DNA of 11,285 nt from Verrucomicrobiota bacterium. Its GTDB lineage: Bacteria; Verrucomicrobiota; Verrucomicrobiia; Methylacidiphilales; Verrucolacustridaceae. The translations under genes were made by a program, and so were the position numbers. The stretch spans positions 1 through 11,285 of the forward strand of contig RGGS01000022.1 in NCBI GenBank assembly GCA_010024525.1, given 5' to 3'. Positions 1 through 5,419 of this stretch are shown piece by piece (the stretch's first letter is position 1; each line of letters opens with the position of its first letter). The notes beneath the pieces are model-generated. The model was not told where the DNA came from, did not search any database, and saw only the letters and a program-made list of their open reading frames with translations.

Positions 1-402
1 CAGACCGGCAGCGGCGACTTCCTTGGCCAAGGCAAGGGCTTCCTTGGAGGTGGTGGCCGTAGGTTTCTCGCAATAGATGTGCTTTTTGGCGGCGATGGCC
101 TTGCGCACCCCGATGGGGCGTTGGCCGGTGAGGGTGGAATCGAAATAGATCTGATTGGCGGGATCTTTCAGGGTGGCATCGAGGTCAGTGGAGACCCGGG
201 TGATGCCATGGGCGGCACCAAGGTTGCGGAGTTTCTCCTCGCTGCGCCCTACCAGGATGGGGTCGGGCATGATGACCTCACCGGGCTTAATCTGGACGCC
301 GCCTTGTTTGCGGATGGCGACAATGGATCGGATCAGGTGTTGGTTGGTGCCCATGCGTCCGGTGACGCCGTTCATGATGATGCCTACTTTGTGTTCTTTC
401 AT
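1..402 (-). CDS. Gfo/Idh/MocA family oxidoreductase, N-terminal part (cut by window edge)
   Basis: Only the first 134 codons are inside the window; the reading frame is open to base 1. The N-terminus is a Rossmann NAD(P)-binding fold: a beta strand (VGIIM) leads into a GxxGxxG turn (GVTGRMG, residues 12-18). Residues 111-114 are CEKP, the family's conserved motif whose lysine (K113) sits at the active site. A helix rich in Ala, Lys and Glu (about 120-132) follows, as is usual after EKP. The start is the ATG complementary to 400-402, with AAGGA about 4 bases upstream. The gene is last of the four visible genes of the minus-strand operon, 27 bp after the cupin gene. Members oxidise or reduce sugars, inositols or their derivatives with NAD(P) in the cytoplasm; the substrate cannot be named from this fragment. 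Context suggests a sugar or uronate derivative (inference). Confidence 0.9.
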   Translation of the reverse strand, partial: MKEHKVGIIMNGVTGRMGTNQHLIRSIVAIRKQGGVQIKPGEVIMPDPILVGRSEEKLRNLGAAHGITRVSTDLDATLKDPANQIYFDSTLTGQRPIGVRKAIAAKKHIYCEKPTATTSKEALALAKEVAAAGL

Positions 403-429
403 ATATTCCTTGGTTGGGGTTGGCCGAAA

Positions 430-873
430 TCAGGGTTTCTTGGTGCACTGAGGTTGGGCGCCGACCGGAAGGGCAGGGACATCGATTCCGGCTTTGGGCA
501 GGGTGCCTTCCAATTCCTGCTTCCAGTGGGCGACGTCGCCCGCCGGACCATAAACGTAAATCATGCGCAGGGGCCTGTCGCCCGTGTTGGTGAGCTGATG
601 GAATACGCCCGAGGGAATATAGACGGCCTGGCCGCTCTTCACGGCGATGCGTTCCGTGCCGAGGCACATTTCGCCTTCGCCTTCGACGACGAAGTAGACC
701 TCCTCCTGTTCCTGATTGTGCCAGGGGACCTGCCCCCCCTTGGGTTCGAGCGTGACGTTGCCCATGGCGAAGTTGGCGGCCTGAATGGGAGACATTCCTC
801 CTACCAGATTCTGGGTCCGGCGGCGGGCCGGGTACGTCCGGCCTTGGATTTGGCTCAAATCGGCGACGATCAT
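430..873 (-). CDS. Small single-domain cupin protein, possible sugar/uronate isomerase
   Basis: This is a 147-residue protein with one cupin barrel. Cupin motif 1 is seen at about residues 47-66 (G47, H52, then Q54 where the second histidine is usual, E58, and the EGEG turn). Motif 2 lies at 81-96 (G81, P87, G89, H92, N96). The candidate metal ligands are therefore H52, Q54, E58 and H92, an HxQ variant of the usual HxH. The start is the ATG complementary to 871-873, because GGAGG lies just upstream and the ATG overlaps the stop of the GH88 gene (ATGA), which suggests translational coupling. An in-frame start at 963 would add 30 residues unlike a cupin and overlap GH88 deeply. Context suggests a step in handling uronate released by GH88, comparable to KdgF, the small cupin that opens unsaturated uronate rings. 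KdgF's catalytic Asp and Arg are not obvious here, so the role is inferred. A pure sensing role is also possible. Confidence 0.88.
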   Translation of the reverse strand: MIVADLSQIQGRTYPARRRTQNLVGGMSPIQAANFAMGNVTLEPKGGQVPWHNQEQEEVYFVVEGEGEMCLGTERIAVKSGQAVYIPSGVFHQLTNTGDRPLRMIYVYGPAGDVAHWKQELEGTLPKAGIDVPALPVGAQPQCTKKP

Positions 874-2255
874 GATTTTCCTCCAAAGAAGGTGAGATAG
901 GGCTTTCCGCCGGAAAGCCGCAAAATGTAAAGGGCCAGCTCCAGCAGATGGTAATCGCCCCACATGGCCGCCTCACCGCAGGGAACCTTGAATCCTTTAG
1001 GCACGTGGTCCCACCCGTTAGGACGATGGTAGACCGTGTGGAGAAGAAGACCCTCATGCTTGGGGTTGGTGGAGAGGTAGGGCTCGGAGAAAAGAGTCCG
1101 GGCCACCGTCAATCCGGCGGCGAAATAGGTTTGTCCGGCAAACTTGTCCCCGTGTTTCTGCAAATATCGGCCAAGGCGAAGAAGGCCCTGGGCGGCAATA
1201 GCGGCCGCAGAACTGTCCACGGGCTCATGATAATTATAGGGGTCGGCCGGCCGGTTAAGGTAGTCGCCGAGATGAATCAGGCCCGGAGCGCCGGTATCCC
1301 AGTAGGGAATGCCGTCCGTGGGGGTTTCCCGAAGGTAGAAATCCGCCGTGACCTTGGCCACCTCGATGAACCGGTTGAGGACTTTTCGTTTCCCGCCAAA
1401 TTGACGAAAGCTGGATTCGGGGAGGGTGTGAAGAAATTCAAGCTGTTCGGGGTAACCGCAAAGCACCCAGGCGTGCCCCCGGGTCCAGGTGGAAAAGGCA
1501 GAGTAACCCTGTTGGGTGGAGGGACAGCGGTAGGCCCCGTCGGTGACATTGAAGATCGACTCATGGACCACCCGACCCGGAACGTCGTAAATGTCCCGGC
1601 CCTTGCCGTAGTACACATTGAAGCGGGCGGTGGTCTCGGCGTGCTGGAGAGAGCGGTTGAGGAGGCTGATCTTCCGGTCATTTTCCCCCATGAGCGTCTG
1701 TCCCAGTTGGTGGGCGAGGCCCAAAGCCCGGAGGGAGCGGATCGTGTCGGAGAAGAGGGAGTGGGGACCGTTGAAGGAGCGGATATATCCCAGATCGGGG
1801 GTCAGTTGAGTCCAGCGGGAGGCCTGAACGGCGCCGCTGGCCTTGATGGCCAAGTCATAGAAGTGGCCTTCCCAGGCGTTGGCCGGCAAGCGACCTTCGT
1901 GAAGCAGACGGCGAAGGTTGCCGTAGGTGCTGATGTTGTTGAAGCCATGGTCATGGACCCCGATGTGGGTGACGTGAGAGGCCATGCGACGGAGGGTTCC
2001 CTCACGACCGATTTTGAGCATGGTTTTGTCTCCGGTGGCATCGAAATGGAGAATAGCCGAACCGAAAACAAAGCCTTCGGTCCACTCCGTCCAACCGCGG
2101 GAGGTGTATCTACCTGCGACGGTGAAGACAGGGGTGCCATCCGACTCTCGCCACCGTTTCTGCAGGGAAAGGATTTTTGGAGTGGCGACGTCAAAAACGC
2201 GCCGGGCGGCGGTTTGCAGTTGTTTTGGGGTGAGGGAGGAATCGAGGTGGATCAT
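870..2255 (-). CDS. Glycoside hydrolase family 88 protein (unsaturated glucuronyl hydrolase-like)
   Basis: This 461-residue protein has the features of the (alpha/alpha)6-barrel GH88 family, which removes 4,5-unsaturated uronic acid from the end of lyase-generated oligosaccharides by hydrating the double bond. Visible landmarks are HDHGF (101-105, with D102 matching the family's HDxGF catalytic Asp), a second candidate Asp at D170 in FSDTIRSLRAL, QGYSAFSTWTRGHAW (249-263), TDGIPYWDTGAPG (313-325), EPVDSSAAAIAAQGLLRL (344-361) and CGEAAMWGDYHLLELAL (426-442). No signal peptide is visible, so it is probably cytoplasmic and acts on imported disaccharides. The start ATG at 2253-2255 has AAGGAG at a good distance, overlapping the SDR stop codon region, with an 11-bp gap. 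The usual RGQAW is RGHAW here (H261). GH105 is the main alternative, but the motifs look more like GH88. The substrate polysaccharide cannot be told. Confidence 0.9.
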   Translation of the reverse strand: MIHLDSSLTPKQLQTAARRVFDVATPKILSLQKRWRESDGTPVFTVAGRYTSRGWTEWTEGFVFGSAILHFDATGDKTMLKIGREGTLRRMASHVTHIGVHDHGFNNISTYGNLRRLLHEGRLPANAWEGHFYDLAIKASGAVQASRWTQLTPDLGYIRSFNGPHSLFSDTIRSLRALGLAHQLGQTLMGENDRKISLLNRSLQHAETTARFNVYYGKGRDIYDVPGRVVHESIFNVTDGAYRCPSTQQGYSAFSTWTRGHAWVLCGYPEQLEFLHTLPESSFRQFGGKRKVLNRFIEVAKVTADFYLRETPTDGIPYWDTGAPGLIHLGDYLNRPADPYNYHEPVDSSAAAIAAQGLLRLGRYLQKHGDKFAGQTYFAAGLTVARTLFSEPYLSTNPKHEGLLLHTVYHRPNGWDHVPKGFKVPCGEAAMWGDYHLLELALYILRLSGGKPYLTFFGGKS

Positions 2256-2266
2256 GGGGGTTCTCC

Positions 2267-3055
2267 TTAGAGACGGCGGAGGTGAAATCCACCGTCGAGG
2301 TAAATGACATCGCCGGTGCTAAAGGGAAAGTCGCCGCGGCAGATGGCTTTGGCAGCCAAGCCGACATCCTCGGGCCGACCCCAGCGCTTTTGGGGAACGA
2401 GGCCCTCGCCAATAAGCTTGTCATACTTCTCCTTCACTCCGGAGGTCATGTCGGTGGCCATGACTCCGGGACGGAGCTCGATGACCTGGATGCCATCGGC
2501 GGCCAGTCGGGTGGCCCAAAGTTGGGCGGCCATGGCGAGACCGGCCTTCGAAATGCAGTACTCGCCGCGGTTGACAGAGGCGGTGTTGGCGGAGATGGAG
2601 GTAACGAAGATGAGTTTGTATCCTCCCGGGAGAAGGGATTTTCCGGGGTGGGCCAGCCAATGACGGGCGGCGAGTTGGCTGAGGAAATAAGGTCCCTTGA
2701 GGTTGACGGAGATGACCTCGTCGAAGATTTCCTCTTTGGCGTTGGGAAGATCGGCACGCTCGCGGGGAGCGATGCCGGCATTATTGATCAAGGCATCCAG
2801 ACGACCAAACCCTTCCAATACCCGCTTCATCAGATGGGCGCGATCCTCGGAGAAAGCCAGTTGGGCGGGTACGGCGATAAAGCGCTGGTCCTTACTTTTG
2901 GCTACTGCCTGACAGGCGGAGACCGTCTCCTCGGCGGCCTGACGGTTGGAAGCATAGTGAATCGCCAGATCATACCCCTCCGGGGCCAAAGAAAGGGCCA
3001 CTCCCCGGCCCAACCCACGGCTGGCTCCGGTGATGAGAATGACGGGTCGTGACAT
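2267..3055 (-). CDS. Short-chain dehydrogenase/reductase (FabG-like, classical SDR)
   Basis: This is a 262-residue classical SDR. It has the cofactor motif TGASRGLG (9-16), NNAG (91-94), N118 in SVNLKG, S153, Y166 and K170 (the YCISK catalytic YxxxK), RPG (195-197) and a C-terminal YLDGGF. All four catalytic residues (Asn, Ser, Tyr, Lys) are present, so it should be active. The HY..NR sequence after the second strand resembles NADPH-preferring FabG-type enzymes, but cofactor choice is inferred. It is the first gene of the minus-strand operon and so the one nearest the divergent AraC regulator. In operons with GH88, SDRs often reduce 4-deoxy-5-hexosulose uronate or its isomer (DehR or KduD type), and that role fits here. 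Automatic annotation would probably say 3-oxoacyl-ACP reductase, which the context argues against. The ATG at 3053-3055 has no clear Shine-Dalgarno sequence. Confidence 0.92.
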   Translation of the reverse strand: MSRPVILITGASRGLGRGVALSLAPEGYDLAIHYASNRQAAEETVSACQAVAKSKDQRFIAVPAQLAFSEDRAHLMKRVLEGFGRLDALINNAGIAPRERADLPNAKEEIFDEVISVNLKGPYFLSQLAARHWLAHPGKSLLPGGYKLIFVTSISANTASVNRGEYCISKAGLAMAAQLWATRLAADGIQVIELRPGVMATDMTSGVKEKYDKLIGEGLVPQKRWGRPEDVGLAAKAICRGDFPFSTGDVIYLDGGFHLRRL

Positions 3056-3104
3056 GCCAAAATGCTAACCCGTGAGTACGAAAAAAGGATGGGAAAAACC
3101 GCTT

Positions 3105-3110
3105 TCTATA
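3105..3110 (-). promoter_or_regulatory. Candidate extended -10 promoter element for the SDR-GH88 operon
   Basis: Read on the minus strand the site is TGC followed by TATAGA, an extended -10 pattern (TGnTATAnn). It would start transcription near 3097 and give a leader of about 40 nt before the SDR start. No good -35 hexamer lies 16-18 bases upstream, consistent with an extended -10 promoter that needs an activator. TATA is palindromic, so the same bases could also act towards the AraC gene. The flanking six-base inverted repeat ACAAAA (3113-3118) and TTTTGT (3129-3134) lies where an activator could bind. All of this is by eye. Confidence 0.3.
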
Positions 3111-3137
3111 GCACAAAAACGACATTAATTTTGTTCT

Positions 3138-3959
3138 ATGCCTAAAAAAAGGGTCCGACGTTTTCCCGATGTGCCTTTGCAGCCGGTCGTGCTCCGTAAG
3201 ATGCAGGTACGCTGCGGGAAATGGCGTATCACCGGACTGAGGGTCAACCGCCACCTGCAACCGTTTGATCAGATGACCCCCCACGCGCATCCCCACGGGC
3301 AGTTGCTCTTGTATCTCCGGGGTCGGGGGGTCCAGCGGGTGGGTGCTAAAAGTTTTCCCGTGACCTCTGGATCTGTGTTTTTTATTCCTCGCGGTTTGCG
3401 GCACGGGTTTGAAGAGACTGGACCCCGGCGGGCCATCTGCCTGGTAGCGGACTGGGTTGGCGAGCGGAAATTCTGCCCCGGCTTTTTGAGGGCAGAGGCG
3501 ATGGCAGAGGTTCGCGCCCGACTGGCCTTGCTGGGATCCGCAGCTAGAGAAGAGGATCTTTCGGTTGCAGGAACCACCCTCCAGATTATTGCCCTTTGTC
3601 TGGATTCATGTCACCCAATCGCCCTCGGATCTGCTGCTTCTCGGGGTTTGCTCCAGCGGTTGAACCGGGAATTTCGCCAGGATGCCTACTGGAAGTGGCC
3701 ATCTGTCAGCGAACTATCCAAACGAATGGGGTTTCAGAAAGACTATTTAAACCGACTGATCCGTAGCGGCACTGGTCTGACCCTAGGTCAATGGCGGGCA
3801 AAAAAAATCCTGAGGTCCGTCGAGGCAGATTTGCGGAAAAGGCGAAAGATGGCCGAAGTTGCCGAACGCTGCGGATTCACTGATGTAAATTACTTCACCC
3901 GCTGGTTTCGGAACCAAACCGGATTGCCCCCTAAAAAATGGCAACAGCGGTCGGCGTAA
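3138..3959 (+). CDS. AraC/XylS family transcriptional regulator with N-terminal cupin sensor domain
   Basis: This is a 273-residue protein with two parts. Residues about 46-92 form an AraC-type cupin ligand-binding core (PHAHPHGQ at 48-55, the LRGRG turn, then GSVFFIPRGLRHGF at 78-91). Residues about 188-270 carry the two helix-turn-helix units of the family. The first contains SVSELSKRMGFQKDYLNRLIRSGTG in pieces from 189 to 213. The second, MAEVAERCGFTDVNYFTRWF (238-257), is followed by TGLPPKKW, the AraC signature end. It is transcribed away from the SDR-GH88 operon across 82 bp, the classical layout of a local regulator responding to a pathway sugar. The ATG at 3138 has no Shine-Dalgarno; an alternative in-frame ATG at 3201 (M22) has none either but would keep the cupin whole. 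The ligand is unknown; a uronate or its breakdown product is a reasonable inference. Confidence 0.93.
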   Translation: MPKKRVRRFPDVPLQPVVLRKMQVRCGKWRITGLRVNRHLQPFDQMTPHAHPHGQLLLYLRGRGVQRVGAKSFPVTSGSVFFIPRGLRHGFEETGPRRAICLVADWVGERKFCPGFLRAEAMAEVRARLALLGSAAREEDLSVAGTTLQIIALCLDSCHPIALGSAASRGLLQRLNREFRQDAYWKWPSVSELSKRMGFQKDYLNRLIRSGTGLTLGQWRAKKILRSVEADLRKRRKMAEVAERCGFTDVNYFTRWFRNQTGLPPKKWQQRSA

Positions 3960-3971
3960 CGGCCTTTCGGC

Positions 3972-3989
3972 GGCGGTTCGCGTACCGCC
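3972..3989 (+). terminator. Possible hairpin after the AraC gene, no U-tract
   Basis: The sequence GGCGGT (3972-3977), a six-base loop, and ACCGCC (3984-3989) form a perfect 6-bp G+C-rich stem 12 bases after the regulator's stop codon. The position suits a terminator separating it from the downstream ribosomal operon. The bases that follow are TGCGTTCTGGTTGT, not a real T-run, so intrinsic termination would be weak. It may only be an mRNA 3'-end stabiliser. Confidence 0.3.
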
Positions 3990-4371
3990 TGCGTTCTGGT
4001 TGTAAAAAAGGTCTAATACAAACTTTTTCTGGCAGGGAGAAGGTAGCCAGGACCATAAAAACCTCCAAGGAACTAATCAAAAAAGGTTTAAGATTCCCTC
4101 AAAAAAAACGCCGCTTCATACTTGAGTCAACTTGCATAGTCCGCCTGATGCTTCGAATAACCTTTTGGATGAGTTGGAGACAAAAACACAGACTTTTTAG
4201 AAGTTTTGAAACGATTTAAGTCGATGCGAATCCATTTCGATGGGTGTAAACAATTATCTGCCAATGCTGTGCGAAAACCCTTGTCATGAACGGATTTTTC
4301 GGGCAGGCTTTACATTTCCGCTGTCATCCGGTCGGTGTCTGAAAAGATAACGATTAGGTCAGTCGGCATGT

Positions 4372-4437
4372 GACGGTTCGGTGAATCGTCCTCCATGCGT
4401 GCTTCGAGCGCTTCATGGAACCCGCCAACGGGGTGCC
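4372..4437 (+). promoter_or_regulatory. Predicted structured 5' leader of the str-S10 operon (three tandem hairpins)
   Basis: Hairpin 1 pairs 4372-4379 with 4383-4390: eight consecutive pairs (one G-U) closing a three-base loop. Hairpin 2 pairs CCATG (4393-4397) with CATGG (4414-4418), and inside it 4399-4403 with 4407-4411 (one G-U) over a TCG loop. Hairpin 3 pairs 4417-4423 with 4431-4437 (one A-G mismatch). Hairpins 2 and 3 share G4417 and G4418, so they cannot both form fully. The last stem ends 37 bases before the rpsL start codon. Ribosomal protein operons are often controlled by a product binding its own leader. That this leader does so is inference, and no known leader class is recognised. 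Confidence 0.4.
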
Positions 4438-4474
4438 TTCTATCTAGGGAAGTCTGCGGGGGAGAAAACAAAGC

Positions 4475-4915
4475 ATGCCGACGATCAATCAGCTGGTTCG
4501 TTTTGGCCGTTCCGCCCTCAAGCGCGGCACCAAAGCCCCCGCCTTGCACGGATGTCCCCAGCGTCGTGGGGTTTGTCTGCAGGTCATGACCCGCACTCCC
4601 AAAAAGCCAAATTCGGCTCTCCGAAAAGTTGCCAAGGTTCGTCTCTCCAATGGTGAGGAAGTGATCGCCTACATTCCCGGTGAAAATCATAATTTGCAGG
4701 AGCACTCGATTGTTCTGGTTCGTGGTGGCCGTGTGAAAGACTTGCCCGGCGTCCGTTACCACATCGTCCGAGGCACGCTGGATGCCCTCGGGGCCTCGGG
4801 ACCCAGCAACTCGAACAAGCTCGCCCGACTCGTTTCTCGAAGCAAATACGGTGTCAAACGCCCGAAGGGCGGTGGTGCCAAAGCCGCCGCTGAGGCCAAA
4901 CCGGCGAAAGCCTAA
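4475..4915 (+). CDS. rpsL: 30S ribosomal protein S12
   Basis: The protein has 146 residues, against about 124 in E. coli. S12 lies at the decoding centre of the 30S subunit and affects accuracy. The hallmark TPKKPNSALRKVAKVRLSNG spans 41-60, and GGRVKDLPGVR spans 84-94. K43 and K88, the positions where changes give streptomycin resistance, are both the sensitive wild type, and D89, the residue methylthiolated in some bacteria, is present. After the conserved SRSKYGVKRPK there is an extra tail, GGGAKAAAEAKPAKA, low in complexity and basic. Such Ala/Lys tails occur in S12 of several phyla. The start ATG has GGAG about 10 bases upstream. It is the first gene of the fused str-S10 operon and is preceded by a long leader. 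Confidence 0.98.
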   Translation: MPTINQLVRFGRSALKRGTKAPALHGCPQRRGVCLQVMTRTPKKPNSALRKVAKVRLSNGEEVIAYIPGENHNLQEHSIVLVRGGRVKDLPGVRYHIVRGTLDALGASGPSNSNKLARLVSRSKYGVKRPKGGGAKAAAEAKPAKA

Positions 4916-4933
4916 CCCCGAGGAGATCCTTTC

Positions 4934-5407
4934 ATGTCCCGCCGCCGTCGTCATATTTCTCGCAAAACCACTCCGGATCCGGTCTATGAGAGTCCTCTCA
5001 TCGGACGGATGATTGGATACATCCTTAAGAGAGGGAAGTATTCCACCGCTAGCCGCTTGGTTTACAACGCCATCAAAAGGGCGAATGAGGGCGGTTCCGG
5101 GGGAGATCCTTTGGCCGTGGTGCAGAAAGCCGTTGAGAACGTAAAACCCCGTTTGGAAGTCAAATCCCGGCGAGTGGGCGGGGCGACTTACCAAGTGCCC
5201 GTTGAAACCACCCCCGAACGCCAGCTATCCCTTGCTCTGCGCTGGATTGTGGAGCTCGCCAATAACCGCAAGGGTATGGCTTTTGAAAAAGCCCTATCCC
5301 AGGAAATCCGCGATGCGGCGGCCGGGCAGGGGAACGCCATCAAAAAACGGGATGAAACCCACCGGATGGCCCAGGCCAACCGGGCTTTCGCGCATCTGCG
5401 CTGGTAA
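4934..5407 (+). CDS. rpsG: 30S ribosomal protein S7
   Basis: The protein has 157 residues, the normal length. S7 starts assembly of the 3' domain of 16S rRNA and lies near the exit site of the 30S head. Typical sequence is seen throughout: RRRRHISRK at the N-terminus, then LIGRMIGYILKRGKYSTA (22-39), VENVKPRLEVKSRRVGGATY (67-86), QVPVETTPERQ, ALRWIVELANNRKG, and a C-terminal RDETHRMAQANRAFAHLRW that contacts S11 and the mRNA exit region. GAGGAG lies about 8 bases before the ATG. The gap to rpsL is 18 bp, too short for the intercistronic S7-binding operator known from E. coli. The gap to fusA is 12 bp. Confidence 0.98.
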   Translation: MSRRRRHISRKTTPDPVYESPLIGRMIGYILKRGKYSTASRLVYNAIKRANEGGSGGDPLAVVQKAVENVKPRLEVKSRRVGGATYQVPVETTPERQLSLALRWIVELANNRKGMAFEKALSQEIRDAAAGQGNAIKKRDETHRMAQANRAFAHLRW

Positions 5408-5419
5408 AGGACCAAGACG

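Larger units (their letters stand above)
3960..4474. other. 515-bp intergenic region between the AraC gene and rpsL
   Basis: There is no convincing gene on either strand. Bases about 4000-4260 are A/T-rich, unlike the rest of the window, and must hold the promoter of the ribosomal operon and perhaps upstream activating tracts. I see no clean -35/-10 pair. Weak candidates are TTGTCA at 4281-4286 without a matching -10, and CTGTCA (4321-4326) followed 19 bases later by GATAAC (4346-4351). A 13-base near-repeat (AAAAAAGGT, then C or T, then TAA) occurs at 4004-4016 and 4079-4091. The last hundred bases fold into hairpins that are listed separately. The rpsL ribosome binding site GGAG is at 4461-4464. 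Confidence 0.6.

Noticed and set aside
874..963. Upstream in-frame start for the cupin gene
   Set aside because: It would add 30 residues encoded inside the GH88 gene that look unlike a cupin; the ATG at 871-873 has GGAGG and the ATGA overlap.
4029..4050. Inverted repeat CTGGC (4029-4033) / GCCAG (4046-4050) as a terminator
   Set aside because: The stem is 5 bp with a 12-base loop and has no T-run after it on either strand; the T-run lies before it on the plus strand.
4004..4091. 13-base near-direct repeat AAAAAAGGT(C/T)TAA, 75 bp apart
   Set aside because: Two copies of an A-rich short word in an A-rich stretch are easily due to chance; noted in the intergenic entry only.
3938..4219. 93-codon open frame on the plus strand overlapping the end of the AraC gene and running into the intergenic region
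   Set aside because: It starts inside the AraC gene in another frame, has no ribosome binding site, runs through A-rich sequence giving a very basic low-quality peptide, and resembles no family I know.
4601..4740. Possible streptomycin-resistance allele of rpsL
   Set aside because: K43 and K88 are both the wild-type residues, so there is no sign of resistance.
4310..5194. 294-codon open frame on the minus strand opposite rpsL and rpsG
   Set aside because: It is antisense to two unmistakable ribosomal protein genes and is a shadow of their codon bias.
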